A program made the translations under genes and the position numbers. Below the pieces are notes generated by a model that saw nothing but the letters and a program-made list of their open reading frames with translations, did no database searches and was not told the origin of the DNA. DNA of 64,000 nt, from the NCBI RefSeq assembly GCF_022346995.1, contig NZ_JAKRNM010000001.1:186001-250000 (forward strand). The letters are read 5' to 3'. The stretch is from Paenibacillus sp. ACRRY (GTDB taxonomy: Bacteria > Bacillota > Bacilli > Paenibacillales > Paenibacillaceae). This document shows positions 8,219 to 17,103 of this stretch, piece by piece (the first letter of the stretch is position 1; each line of letters starts with the position of its first letter).

Positions 8219-9052
8219 ATGCGTACGAATGATGTGTCATTAAACGCTAAGACAAACGAGAAGCAAACAGCGTTTGGAAGAAGGCCCCAGTGGAGATTGC
8301 CGAGCTGGTTGCACGGCTGGATGCTGCCTGTCATTGTAATTGTGTTATGGGAATCAGCATCTGCTCTTGAGCTGTTATCCGACTCGGTATTGCCAGCTCC
8401 GTCCCGAATTGCTCTAACCTTCTGGCATTTGTGCACAAATGGAGATATGACGGAACATCTGGCTGCCAGCATTATTCGTGCGGGAGGAGGATTTCTACTT
8501 GGAGCGGCAATGGGATTGCTGCTAGGGATATTCACGGGCTTGGGCAAGTGGGCTGAACAAACGCTTGATCCAACTATCCAAATGCTGCGGACGGTTCCGT
8601 TGCTAGCGGTTATTCCGCTGTTCATTCTGTGGTTCGGAGTCGGGGAAATATCCAAAATACTGCTGATCGCACTCGGATCGTTTTTCCCGCTCTATTTCCA
8701 TACGCATCTAGGTGTACGTAGTGCTGACCGTAAGCTTTATGAGGTTACCCGTATTTTGCAATACTCCAAGTTCATGCTGTTAACGAAGCTGATTATCCCT
8801 TCGGCGTTGCCGAACATCCTGCTTGGCATCCGGTTATCCGTTGGGGCTTCATGGCTGCTGCTTGCTGTCGCAGAGATGATGGGTGCAAATGCAGGGGTGG
8901 GTTATATGATTCAAGATGCACGCGTTTACGCACAGACGGATATCGTTTTTGTTGGAATTATTCTGTTTGCGTTGATTGGTAAACTGTCGGATTCAGTCGT
9001 TAGACTGGCTGAAAAAAGATTCCTGCGATGGAGTAACACTTACAAAGGTTGA
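8219..9052 (+). CDS. ABC transporter permease, SsuC/TauC type (second of two)
   Basis: 277-aa permease closely related to its upstream neighbour: both carry the RT(L/V)P, PLFILWFG(F/V)GE and VAEMMG segments at matching positions and both end in a LAEK(K/R)(L/F)LRW tail, which points to tandem duplication. It has a longer hydrophilic N-terminus of about 30 residues. GGAGGGGG lies at the end of the preceding gene. It presumably pairs with the first permease in the membrane. Confidence 0.88.
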   Translation: MRTNDVSLNAKTNEKQTAFGRRPQWRLPSWLHGWMLPVIVIVLWESASALELLSDSVLPAPSRIALTFWHLCTNGDMTEHLAASIIRAGGGFLLGAAMGLLLGIFTGLGKWAEQTLDPTIQMLRTVPLLAVIPLFILWFGVGEISKILLIALGSFFPLYFHTHLGVRSADRKLYEVTRILQYSKFMLLTKLIIPSALPNILLGIRLSVGASWLLLAVAEMMGANAGVGYMIQDARVYAQTDIVFVGIILFALIGKLSDSVVRLAEKRFLRWSNTYKG

Positions 9053-9126
9053 TTATAGAAAATCAGGTAAATGGACAGATTTCAAAATAATTAGAGATCT
9101 TCGAAGTATGGAAGAGGGGGACGGAT

Positions 9127-10485
9127 ATGATGAATAAACGACAGGGTCAGCTTCATCTTGGTGCGTTCATATATTTCACCGGACATCATCACGCGGGATG
9201 GCGTCATCCGGAATCGGGTGTAGAGAAGATGTTCGATATTGAATGGTATAAACGAATTGCTCAGACCGCAGAGCGGGGGAAGTTCGATATGATTTTTTTT
9301 GCGGACTTATTGCATTTAATATACCCTGGCCGGGCTGCTGCAGGCATGTTGGACCCAGTTTCGCTACTCTCGGCGCTGTCCACGGTGACTGAGAAAATTG
9401 GGTTAACAGCAACGCTGTCGACAACCTATAACGAACCGTTTAATGCGGCCCGCCGTCTGGCCACGCTTGATCACATCAGCGGAGGCCGGACAGGGTGGAA
9501 TATCGTGACGTCTCAAGTCGACACGGAAGCCCGGAACTTTGGTAGAGACAAGCATCCTGAGCATGCAACGCGTTATGAGATGGCGCAGGAATTTGTTGAT
9601 GTTGTTACGGCATTATGGGACAGCTGGCCCCAAGATTCATTCGTGATGGATCGGGAATCGGGTACGTTTGTCGATGAATCCAAGCTGCGCATAGCTGAAT
9701 ATCAAGGTCAATGGTATTCCACGCATGGTCTTTTGAACGTGCCACGTCCACCACAAGGATATCCGGTCCTTATTCAGGCAGGTTCATCGGATCCGGGACA
9801 GGATTTCGCTGCAAAAGTCGGCGAGGTCATCTTCACGGCTCAGGCGTCTCTCGTAGCTGCGCAGGATTTTTATCGGAAGGTGAATGAAAAACTTCTGGCC
9901 GTGGGCCGTGAGCGTGGCAGCTTGCTCATCATGCCTGGCCTATCGCCAATTCTTGGTTCAACTGTGGAGGAAGCCCGGCGTAAGGAACGACAGCTGCTTG
10001 ACCTCATTGACCCGCAGGAGGCTGTGATGATGGTATCCGGTATGCTTCAGACAGACCTCAGCGGATACCCTGCCGATGGCCCGTTACCTGACATCCCCGA
10101 TCCGGTGGAAGCAAGTAATGGAATGAAAAGCCGTGTCCAGCTCATTATGGACCTGGCACGCAAAGAACGGTTGTCCATTACCGAGCTTGGGAGAAGGCTT
10201 CTCGGTGCTCGTGGTCATATGCAATTTGTGGGAACCCCAGAGCAGCTTACCAACCTAATGGAAGAGTGGTTTCATGGATATGGGTGCGATGGTTTCAATA
10301 TCATGCCACCCGTTCTGCCGGGGGATCTCGAGGACTTTGTCCAGCATGTCATTCCTGAGCTTCAGCAGCGAGGCCTATTCCGTGAAGAGTACGAAGGGAC
10401 AACGTTACGAGAGCATCTTGGACTTACAGAGCCATCCGTTATAGTTCGCCATAAACAGCAAGATGCCGTTAAACCATCACGTTGA
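9127..10485 (+). CDS. LLM-class flavin-dependent monooxygenase, NtaA/SnaA/DszA family
   Basis: 452-aa bacterial luciferase-like monooxygenase, the standard length for the NtaA/SnaA/SoxA/DszA group, which uses reduced FMN from a separate reductase to oxidise organosulfur or chelating compounds. Family landmarks include the N-terminal HLGAF..TGHHHAGWRHP, the DHISGGRTGWNIVTS block and the PVLIQAGSSDPGQDFAA block near the FMN site. Its place as last gene of an ssu-like importer operon suggests that the imported compound is desulfonated in the cytoplasm to release sulfite. No flavin reductase gene is next to it. GAGGGGG precedes the ATG. Confidence 0.88.
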   Translation: MMNKRQGQLHLGAFIYFTGHHHAGWRHPESGVEKMFDIEWYKRIAQTAERGKFDMIFFADLLHLIYPGRAAAGMLDPVSLLSALSTVTEKIGLTATLSTTYNEPFNAARRLATLDHISGGRTGWNIVTSQVDTEARNFGRDKHPEHATRYEMAQEFVDVVTALWDSWPQDSFVMDRESGTFVDESKLRIAEYQGQWYSTHGLLNVPRPPQGYPVLIQAGSSDPGQDFAAKVGEVIFTAQASLVAAQDFYRKVNEKLLAVGRERGSLLIMPGLSPILGSTVEEARRKERQLLDLIDPQEAVMMVSGMLQTDLSGYPADGPLPDIPDPVEASNGMKSRVQLIMDLARKERLSITELGRRLLGARGHMQFVGTPEQLTNLMEEWFHGYGCDGFNIMPPVLPGDLEDFVQHVIPELQQRGLFREEYEGTTLREHLGLTEPSVIVRHKQQDAVKPSR

Positions 10486-10589
10486 TGCGTTCTCAGTATG
10501 CTTGAAAACTAAAATATATGGAAGTGCCTTCTGATTATCTGACAGAAGCCTCAGAACCTCAATTGGCGAGCTAATTCACACTAAAACCA

Positions 10590-10638
10590 AAGCCCAAGTG
10601 CTGCTTAATAAGCAGCATACTTGGGCCTTCTTGTTTTA
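10590..10638. terminator. Bidirectional terminator between convergent operons
   Basis: GCCCAAGT-GCTGCTT and AAGCAGC-AT-ACTTGGGC form a long stem with a small bulge. T-rich tracts follow on both strands, so it can end both the ssu-like operon (plus) and the drrAB-like operon (minus). Confidence 0.85.
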
Positions 10639-10726
10639 TTGCTGCACAATGCGTTGGTGAATACATAGTAATTAAATGTGGAATTAGAGTTTAAACAGGG
10701 AGGAGGAATAGACAGAGAACAGATGA

Positions 10727-11494
10727 TTACACCCGCTTGTTATACACTCTCATTGCAATAATATATGCCACCAGCAGGACCCCGACACACCATGCCAAAG
10801 CGACCCAAATCTCATTGCCTACCGGTTGATCTAAGAGCAGCGCACGGATTGCTTCTACGATGGAGGTTACTGGTTGGTTTTCGGCAAAGACGCGAACGAC
10901 TGAAGGCATGGATTCGGTTGGTACAAATGCAGAGCTGATAAAAGGAAGGAATATAATGGGGTAGGAGAACGCACTTGCGCCATCCACAGATTTTGCGGAC
11001 AGTCCGGCAATCGCTGCGACCCAGGTTAATGCCAGTGTAAACAGAACGAGTATGCCCGCAACGCCAAGCCATGAGAGAATTCCGGCTGGTGAGCGAAAGC
11101 CCATTACAAGTGCTACTAATATGATGACGACAACGGAAATAGCGTTGGAAACCAGTGAGGTCAGTACATGTCCCCACAATAAGGTGGAGCGTGAAATCGG
11201 CATGGAGTGAAACCGCTCAAATATGCCCCGCTGTACATCGATAAATAGACGGTACGCCGTGTAGGAAATTCCGCTGGCAATCGCAATGAGTAGTATACCG
11301 GGCAATAGATAGTTGACGTAGTTATCCGTCCCCGTTTGAATCGCACCGCCAAACACATAGACGAACAGCAGCATGAAAGCAATCGGCATGATCGTTACCG
11401 TAATGATGGTGTCCATACTGCGTAGAATATGGCGCAAGGAACGTCCCAGCATCACGCTCATATCACTGAAAAAGTGTTTTTTTACCGTTTCCAT
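10727..11494 (-). CDS. ABC-2 type exporter permease, DrrB-like
   Basis: 255-aa membrane protein of the ABC-2 family with about six helices and the central segment LLPGILLIAIASGISYTA typical of daunorubicin-resistance permeases. It works with the ATPase encoded directly upstream to export drugs, antibiotics or lipids. Its ATG follows the stop codon of the ATPase gene with no gap, and AGGAGG lies inside the end of that gene, so the two are translationally coupled. Substrate unknown. Confidence 0.87.
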   Translation of the reverse strand: METVKKHFFSDMSVMLGRSLRHILRSMDTIITVTIMPIAFMLLFVYVFGGAIQTGTDNYVNYLLPGILLIAIASGISYTAYRLFIDVQRGIFERFHSMPISRSTLLWGHVLTSLVSNAISVVVIILVALVMGFRSPAGILSWLGVAGILVLFTLALTWVAAIAGLSAKSVDGASAFSYPIIFLPFISSAFVPTESMPSVVRVFAENQPVTSIVEAIRALLLDQPVGNEIWVALAWCVGVLLVAYIIAMRVYNKRV

Positions 11495-12256
11495 TCAATT
11501 GGCCTCCTTTTTGCCGATGACTGCGAGGAATATATCCTCAAGTGTAGGTTGCTTTTCGACATACTCCACTTTTGCGGACGGAATCAATTTCTTCAGATCG
11601 GAAAGTGTGCCGCTGGCGATAATTCTGCCCTCATGGAGAATGGCGATTCGATCAGCAAGCTGCTCAGCTTCCTCCAGATACTGTGTGGTCAGAAATACTG
11701 TCGTCCCGCCATCCGACAGCTCTTTAACAATCTTCCATACCTCAATGCGTGCTTCGGGATCCAGCCCGGTCGTTGGCTCGTCGAGAAAAATGATCTGTGG
11801 TTTTCCCACAAGGCTTAGAGCAATGTCGAGTCTGCGACGCATCCCGCCCGAATACGTCGATACCCTGCGGTCCGCAGCATCCGTCAGACCAAAGCGTTGA
11901 AGCAATTCTTCTGCAATCTGACGCGGATTTTTAAGATATCGAAGTTTGGCAATCATGATCAGATTTTCCCGTCCGGTTAAAATTTCATCCACGGCGGCAA
12001 ATTGTCCAGTCAGACTGATCGCCTGCCGCACATGGTCAGGGTGTGTTGCAACATCGAATCCGTTCACGGTGGCGGTTCCACTGTCTTTTCTAAGCAGCGT
12101 GGTGAGAATTTTGACAACGGTTGTTTTGCCGGCACCATTGGAGCCGAGAAGGGCGAAGATACTGCCTTTTTCCACTTCGAAATCTACGCCTTTTAGGACG
12201 TGCAGCTGTTTGTAGGATTTTTGCAGGCCAATAACTTGAATGGACTTGTTTTGCAT
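11495..12256 (-). CDS. ABC exporter ATP-binding protein, DrrA-like
   Basis: 253-aa ATPase with Walker A GSNGAGKTT (residues 38-46), signature YSGGMR (135-140) and Walker B IIFLDE (155-160) followed by PTTGLDP, the DrrA/CcmA-type pattern of exporters. It is shorter than DrrA proteins of about 330 aa and lacks most of their C-terminal extension. AAGGAGGGG precedes the ATG. It is the third gene of an operon that begins with a PadR regulator and a pentapeptide-repeat protein. Confidence 0.88.
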   Translation of the reverse strand: MQNKSIQVIGLQKSYKQLHVLKGVDFEVEKGSIFALLGSNGAGKTTVVKILTTLLRKDSGTATVNGFDVATHPDHVRQAISLTGQFAAVDEILTGRENLIMIAKLRYLKNPRQIAEELLQRFGLTDAADRRVSTYSGGMRRRLDIALSLVGKPQIIFLDEPTTGLDPEARIEVWKIVKELSDGGTTVFLTTQYLEEAEQLADRIAILHEGRIIASGTLSDLKKLIPSAKVEYVEKQPTLEDIFLAVIGKKEAN

Positions 12257-12268
12257 AAGATCCCCTCC

Positions 12269-13132
12269 TTAGATAACGGTAACTTTGGATACATTGGCTT
12301 CCATGCCTTTGAGGGCAGCATAAGTGAGTTTATCCATCATCGCACCGTCAAAGCAGACGGTTTTGATCACACGGTAATATTTTCTTGACCAGGAAGACAT
12401 TGGAAAGGATACGTTTTTGAGTGTAGCGTTCTGAAATGAAACTTCGTTCAGTGCCACTTTGTCAAACTTGACCCCGATAAAGGTTTGCCCATCAAAACGC
12501 TGACCGCTCAGGTCGGAAGACTTGAATTCCACACCGTCGAAGATACAGTTATCGAAAAGGGCTTTTCTAAGATCAGTCAAGGAGAACGTAACGTCAGTCA
12601 GTCTAACCTCTGTGAATCTGGCTCCGTCCATACCCGACTTGCTGAAGTTCGTGCGTACAAGAAGAGATTGATTAAAGCTCGCATTTGCAAGATCCAGTGT
12701 AGACAGGGTGCAGTCTGTCAGATTGGCACGATCAAAATTGGCATCCCGGACATCGCTGCTAGAAAAAGAACTGCCGGTCAAATCTGCATCCCTGAAATCG
12801 GAGCCTCGCAGCGCGCTGGATTTGAATTGTCCTTTATGCGCGGTAACACCAGCAAAATCGCTCGTTGACAGGTTACTTGCGTTAAAGTTTGTCACTACCT
12901 GCCGTTCCAGTGAACGGGAGAGGTTGGCAACCTCCTGTACAGTCTCTTCAATGTCGCCGATGCTTTCAATGGTCATCTCAAAAGCAGTTTCATCATCTTT
13001 GCCCTCAGCCTTGAGGTCACGGAACCTTTCTTGCAAATCGGAGTGCAGGTCTGCTTTTAATTCGGTGACACTTTTTACCCCATCGTACGGTGCAAAAACT
13101 CCGTTTAAATAGTGAGTGAGCTTTTCATTCAT
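12269..13132 (-). CDS. Pentapeptide-repeat protein with an N-terminal HAAS-like helical domain
   Basis: 287-aa soluble protein. Residues 1-80 are helical and resemble the HAAS/permease-prefix domain often coupled to PadR regulators (ELKADLHSDLQERFRDLKAEGKDDETAF). From about residue 90 to 245 there are tandem pentapeptide repeats of the A(D/N)Lxx type, such as FRDADLTGSSF and FDRANLTDCTL, which fold into a right-handed quadrilateral helix. The last 40 residues are a separate cap. It has no signal peptide or membrane span. In the operon it sits between PadR and the ABC exporter, so a role in sensing or in protecting a target from the exported compound is possible but unproven. Confidence 0.8.
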   Translation of the reverse strand: MNEKLTHYLNGVFAPYDGVKSVTELKADLHSDLQERFRDLKAEGKDDETAFEMTIESIGDIEETVQEVANLSRSLERQVVTNFNASNLSTSDFAGVTAHKGQFKSSALRGSDFRDADLTGSSFSSSDVRDANFDRANLTDCTLSTLDLANASFNQSLLVRTNFSKSGMDGARFTEVRLTDVTFSLTDLRKALFDNCIFDGVEFKSSDLSGQRFDGQTFIGVKFDKVALNEVSFQNATLKNVSFPMSSWSRKYYRVIKTVCFDGAMMDKLTYAALKGMEANVSKVTVI

Positions 13133-13146
13133 AACCTCAACACTCC

Positions 13147-13476
13147 TTATAATAAGTTTTCAAGCACGCGCTTCGCGTACTCCCAGTTTTCTTTGTTGCT
13201 GGCATGAGTTGCTTTGCCTTTTTCGGTAATTCTAAAATATTTGCGGCGTCCGCCTTGAGATTCATCGCCCCAATACCACTCAATATCACCCTCCGCTTCA
13301 AGTCGCCGAACGCTGGAGTACATGGTGGCTTCTTTTAATTCGTACTCACCGCCTGAGCGCTCAGCAATCATTTTGACAATTTCGTACCCATATCTGTCAG
13401 CTTCGGATAAGAGCCGTAAAATCATCGTATCGGTATGGCCGCGTAGTAGGTCGGATGTAATTTTGTTTTGGCTCAT
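13147..13476 (-). CDS. PadR family transcriptional regulator
   Basis: 109-aa regulator made of the single PadR winged helix domain plus a short C-terminal helix. The DTMILRLLSEADRYGYEIVK and EGDIEWYWGDE..GRRKYFRIT segments are typical of the family. The start at 13476 was chosen because GAGGTG lies 6 bp upstream; the frame is open to 13491 but without a ribosome binding site. It heads the operon padR-pentapeptide-drrA-drrB and very likely represses it through the inverted repeat at 13506-13532. Confidence 0.88.
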   Translation of the reverse strand: MSQNKITSDLLRGHTDTMILRLLSEADRYGYEIVKMIAERSGGEYELKEATMYSSVRRLEAEGDIEWYWGDESQGGRRKYFRITEKGKATHASNKENWEYAKRVLENLL

Positions 13477-13495
13477 GTAATCACCTCGCAATTGT

Positions 13496-13524
13496 ATAAT
13501 ACGTCATACTACTGTGACTGTCAA
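13496..13524 (-). promoter_or_regulatory. Sigma-A promoter of the padR operon
   Basis: On the minus strand TTGACA (complement of 13519-13524), a 17-bp spacer and TATTAT (complement of 13496-13501). The predicted transcript start leaves a leader of only about 13 nt before the padR ATG. Confidence 0.75.
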
Positions 13525-13532
13525 GGTAGTAT
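13506..13532. promoter_or_regulatory. PadR-type operator overlapping the promoter
   Basis: ATACTAC-N13-GTAGTAT is a perfect 7-bp inverted repeat that covers the -35 box and most of the spacer, the expected place for an autoregulatory PadR repressor. Confidence 0.65.
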
Positions 13533-13641
13533 TATAATCAAATTACCTTGATTGAGAATTTTGCGTGTTTGTTATATCGTTTGTTATATCACATCATGTT
13601 ATCTACATCGTTCCTTCTCTTTATGGCAAGTAATAAGCAAC

Positions 13642-13693
13642 AAAAAATGAGCTGTATCTTAGAGCTGGGAGTCAGCTTTAAGGTACAGCTCAT
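13642..13693 (-). terminator. Terminator of the YesMN-like operon
   Basis: ATGAGCTGTA and TACAGCTCAT form the base of a long stem with an inner CTTA/TAAG pairing. On the minus strand the stem is followed by TTTTTTG. The rest of the 13477-13797 gap holds only the padR promoter and operator. Confidence 0.7.
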
Positions 13694-13797
13694 CGTTGGG
13701 CATATCGAGTTAAACAGGGGATGGTTATCATACCCAGGCATAAGTGGGTGAAGAGGGGTTAGGCTCTTCCAAGCAGTCTAGCCACTTGTTGTTATGC

Positions 13798-15147
13798 TTA
13801 TTGATGGATCATATTTCTACGGTATTGATAAGGGGTAACCCCGAACTCTTCCTTGAACAATTGGATAAAATACTGATTTTTCTTGTAGCCAACCATTTGA
13901 GAGATATCGGCTATGCGGAGTTCTGAATCCAGCAGGAGGTGGGAGGCTCTCTCCAGTCGTTTCTTGGCAATGTAGCTGGACACATTTTCTCCAGTCTCCT
14001 GTTTAAAAAGTTTGGAAAGGTAGACAGGGTGAAGGTGTGCCACTTTTCCCAATTCATCGAGGCTGAGACCATGTGAAAGATGATCTTCGATATATTTTTG
14101 CACTTTACCCACGATCGTTTGAATGGACATTTGCTTGTTGTTCCTGATCTGGCTAACTGTATCCATGAGTGTCGACCATAGTTCGTCCGGATCCCTAAGC
14201 CGATTGAATATCCAATCCGCAGTCTCCGAAGGATTCCGTTCTTTATCCACCATATATACATAAAGGATGGTTTCCATCAGGAAGAGGATTTTTTCCTTTC
14301 GCGGATGGATTCGATCATAGCTTTTCATAATGTTACCCGCCGACTCCCAATCCCCACATGATGGAGAAACGTTCAATATCCCGCTAAAGTCACCAGACTG
14401 CACGTACTCACCCAGGAAGAATTCGTAAAACAGCTGACGGAATTCGTTCCGGTCGGTTATTGAAAATGGTGGGGATAAGAACAAGCAGCCCGGTTTGATG
14501 ATCAGCATCTCGGCAACTTCTTCGGGAACTAAACCGACCAGCTGCGTTCCGGAAGACCAGACGAGACAGGTCCATTGATCTCCAAGTTTATACTGCAAAT
14601 CTTCTGTATCAGCTTGTGTGCAATTGTCCATTTTCAAGCAGCGAAAAAGGCGACTTCCTAATAAGTCGGTAAAAGCCTGAAATTCCTTTCTTAACGTCGC
14701 ATTTTCTCCAAGAAGTGATAGCAGCCAGCCCAGACCATCGAAGTTTTCCCACTGGACGGCCGGACGTGGCGTTGTGTTCTTTATATTTTTGATGGCTTTA
14801 GCCATGGCTTTCTCCACATCATCCTTGTCTACAGGTTTGAGCAAATAATCGAGTGCACCTAGACGAATTCCTTGCTGCGCATATTCAAACTGGGAGTAGC
14901 CCGAAAGGATAATGACTTTGGTAAGCAAGTTATGTTGATGGATGTGTTGGAGCAGGTCAATTCCCGAAACCTCGGGCATTCGGATATCGGTGATTAGAAT
15001 ATCTACATGACGTTGATTCAACCATTCTCTGGCTTCAATCGAATTGGTTGTTGTTTCGATCTGGTTGATCCCAAGAGACTTCCAATCAAGCAAGTGTTTC
15101 ATATATTCCACAACGTAGTGTCCGTCATCCACGATCAATAGTCTCAT
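13798..15147 (-). CDS. YesN-like response regulator with AraC-type DNA-binding domain
   Basis: 449-aa response regulator. The receiver domain (1-120) has the phosphoacceptor Asp54 (ITDIRMPE) and the conserved Lys104 (LLKPVDK). A middle region of about 200 residues of unknown fold follows, then two AraC-type helix-turn-helix motifs in the last 100 residues (LSLDELGKVAHLHPVYLSKLF; IADISQMVGYKKNQYF). The start at 15147 overlaps the stop codon of the kinase gene as ATGA, with GGAGA upstream. In this family such pairs control an adjacent sugar ABC importer, here the divergent operon beginning at 17104. Confidence 0.9.
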   Translation of the reverse strand: MRLLIVDDGHYVVEYMKHLLDWKSLGINQIETTTNSIEAREWLNQRHVDILITDIRMPEVSGIDLLQHIHQHNLLTKVIILSGYSQFEYAQQGIRLGALDYLLKPVDKDDVEKAMAKAIKNIKNTTPRPAVQWENFDGLGWLLSLLGENATLRKEFQAFTDLLGSRLFRCLKMDNCTQADTEDLQYKLGDQWTCLVWSSGTQLVGLVPEEVAEMLIIKPGCLFLSPPFSITDRNEFRQLFYEFFLGEYVQSGDFSGILNVSPSCGDWESAGNIMKSYDRIHPRKEKILFLMETILYVYMVDKERNPSETADWIFNRLRDPDELWSTLMDTVSQIRNNKQMSIQTIVGKVQKYIEDHLSHGLSLDELGKVAHLHPVYLSKLFKQETGENVSSYIAKKRLERASHLLLDSELRIADISQMVGYKKNQYFIQLFKEEFGVTPYQYRRNMIHQ

Positions 15148-16856
15148 ACATTTTCTCCTTTCTCTGCAGAAATATCGATCAGCATCAGAACCGACAAGCC
15201 GCCCCAATCATTGGTGGAAAATTGAAGTCCGCTCAGCTCGCCGTACGTATTTCTCAGACGCCGGTTTACATTCCAGAGCCCGACGCCTCTTATTCCTTCA
15301 GGGGGTGTGTCGCTCTCCATCTGAGTTTCGAGCCTGTGGATATCCTCCAGTGAGAGCCCTTTTCCGTCATCCGAGATCCTGATCGTGATGGCAGTTTGCG
15401 TGCGTTTGACATCGATCGTGACCTGATGGGCTCCCTGTCGTCCTTCAATTCCATGTTGAATGGCGTTCTCAACAACAGGCTGAATGATCAGCGGCGTCAG
15501 AGGAAGGGAGGCAAGTTCAGCTGGCAGGTCAATCTTGTACTCAATCTTTTTGCTGAGTGTCATGATGACAAGAAAATGTTCCGCAAACTGAAGCTCGCTC
15601 TCCAGTGTTACCTCGTGCCGGTCCAATTTGGTTAAATAGCGGTAATATTCCGCCAGGTGCTTGCTCATTCGCATGACGGCATCCGGCGAAAACTGGGCAA
15701 CCGACATGATATAAAACAAACTGTTGTATAAAAAATGCGGATTAATCTGGGCTTGCAGCTGTTTTAATTCGGCACTTCTTCTCAGATCCGTTTCGGTCTT
15801 CAAGGATACGAACAGCTCCTGAATCTCTGCAACCATATGGTTAAAACTGCGGAATAGGCTGTAGAATTCCTTATCGGTGTTCTCGGTAATTCGTGTGTTG
15901 TGATTGCCTTGTTCAACCTGTGAGAACTTCTTCTCCAACAGACGAATGTTTCGGTAATAATTCCGGTAAAACGTGAAGATAACAAACAAACCGAGCGTCA
16001 AAACGGCTAAAATGCTCACAAGGAAAACTTTGCGATTGCGATCCAGCGGCTGCAGAAAATCATTCGTACGTGTGTATGTAATCAGGTAGGCGTCAATCGG
16101 TTCAATGTATCTTGAGAGAACATAGTAATCATCCGATTTGGTATGATAATCATATTTTACAGTTGACTCCGGTTGGGGCGTGAGCATGCTGGTAACCGCT
16201 TTCAACAAATCGTTATCAACTTCTTTTTCACTCCACAATTGCTGTTGGTTAAACAGGAAAAAAGCATTCGAGCTGTCATTGTTGACCGCCTTCTTGAGCA
16301 GGCTCTTCAAATAATCGGTTTTCAGTTTTACGCCAACGACATATTGGGCAGGTTCAACCTGTCCATTTTTTTGGATATAAGGGTAGACGGCAAAGTAATA
16401 CAGGCTGCCTTCGACAATTCGCCATCCCCGTTCTTGAACTTCCTTGAACGGAAGTCTTGCCTCCAGCGTATTGTTGGTGGACAGGAACGATTCTTCAGAC
16501 TTCCAGTAGATGCCGATGGACTCAATCGAACGACTGGAAAGCAAAATTTGACGTAAGCGATCAACGATTTCATTTTTCTTCATTTGGGAATCGTAGTTAC
16601 TCAGCTCAATCACTTGGCTCTGATAAAACCGGACGTCACTGTCGGCTGCAAACTGGACCCCGTACATGTTAGCCTCATACATAATTCCGTCCAATATGCC
16701 TTTCACATAATCAAGCTGGTTCTTGGAAGCTCCAATCAGATTGTCCTCCAGTGTTTTGGAACTCAAACTGTTCATCACGAAAAATAAACTTAACGTCAGC
16801 AGCAGAAAAAAAACAAAGAAATAGATAAATCGCTTCATGTACATTTTTCTTAGCAT
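15144..16856 (-). CDS. YesM-like sensor histidine kinase
   Basis: 570-aa membrane kinase. One helix near residues 9-29, an extracellular sensor of about 245 residues, a second helix at 278-298, a HAMP linker, then the His_kinase domain with phosphoacceptor His374 (QINPHFLYNS) and an ATPase domain with the N box around Asn465 (QPVVENAIQHG) and DDGKG at 496-500. This is the LytS/YesM type. The start at 16856 is supported by AAAGGG 8 bp upstream. The sensor probably detects a sugar, perhaps with the binding lipoprotein of the divergent importer. Confidence 0.9.
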   Translation of the reverse strand: MLRKMYMKRFIYFFVFFLLLTLSLFFVMNSLSSKTLEDNLIGASKNQLDYVKGILDGIMYEANMYGVQFAADSDVRFYQSQVIELSNYDSQMKKNEIVDRLRQILLSSRSIESIGIYWKSEESFLSTNNTLEARLPFKEVQERGWRIVEGSLYYFAVYPYIQKNGQVEPAQYVVGVKLKTDYLKSLLKKAVNNDSSNAFFLFNQQQLWSEKEVDNDLLKAVTSMLTPQPESTVKYDYHTKSDDYYVLSRYIEPIDAYLITYTRTNDFLQPLDRNRKVFLVSILAVLTLGLFVIFTFYRNYYRNIRLLEKKFSQVEQGNHNTRITENTDKEFYSLFRSFNHMVAEIQELFVSLKTETDLRRSAELKQLQAQINPHFLYNSLFYIMSVAQFSPDAVMRMSKHLAEYYRYLTKLDRHEVTLESELQFAEHFLVIMTLSKKIEYKIDLPAELASLPLTPLIIQPVVENAIQHGIEGRQGAHQVTIDVKRTQTAITIRISDDGKGLSLEDIHRLETQMESDTPPEGIRGVGLWNVNRRLRNTYGELSGLQFSTNDWGGLSVLMLIDISAEKGENV

Positions 16857-16964
16857 CGTGTTTCCCTTTCCTGACCGTAAGCTTGGGAGTAATAAGGCCC
16901 CTACCAATTTAACTTTAATATAAGCCAAACGACCGAAAAGAGGAAGGGCGGCACAACGCTAAAA

Positions 16965-16978
16965 TGAAAGCGGTTTAA
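16965..16978 (+). promoter_or_regulatory. Possible CcpA cre box 1
   Basis: TGAAAGCGGTTTAA matches the left half and centre of the cre consensus (TGWAANCGNTNWCA) but not its end. It lies upstream of the importer operon, 61 bp before a second, better match. Confidence 0.4.
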
Positions 16979-17025
16979 AGTGGTTCAGGCTGGGGTGATG
17001 ATCTTGAAATATTGGCATTTTGGAA

Positions 17026-17039
17026 TGAAAGCGCTTTTG
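17026..17039 (+). promoter_or_regulatory. Probable CcpA cre box 2
   Basis: TGAAAGCGCTTTTG contains the palindromic core GAAAGCGCTTT and differs from the cre consensus only at the last two positions. Its location before the importer and GH43 genes suggests carbon catabolite repression. Confidence 0.55.
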
Positions 17040-17103
17040 TTAAGCTTGATTGGAGGATTTATTTCCAGGACTTTTCATAAAGGAGGTATGCAACATTAAT
17101 GAG

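Noticed and set aside
7415..9052. Frameshifted or split permease gene
   Set aside because: Each half is a full-length permease with its own conserved segments and start; this is a tandem pair, not a broken gene.
10721..10756. Tiny frame after GGGAGGAGG at 10699-10707
   Set aside because: Only 11 codons, spacing to the ATG is too long, and it runs into the end of the drrB-like gene on the other strand.
16173..16556. A 127-codon open frame opposite the histidine kinase
   Set aside because: It mirrors the kinase coding sequence, and no start signal or family resemblance was seen.
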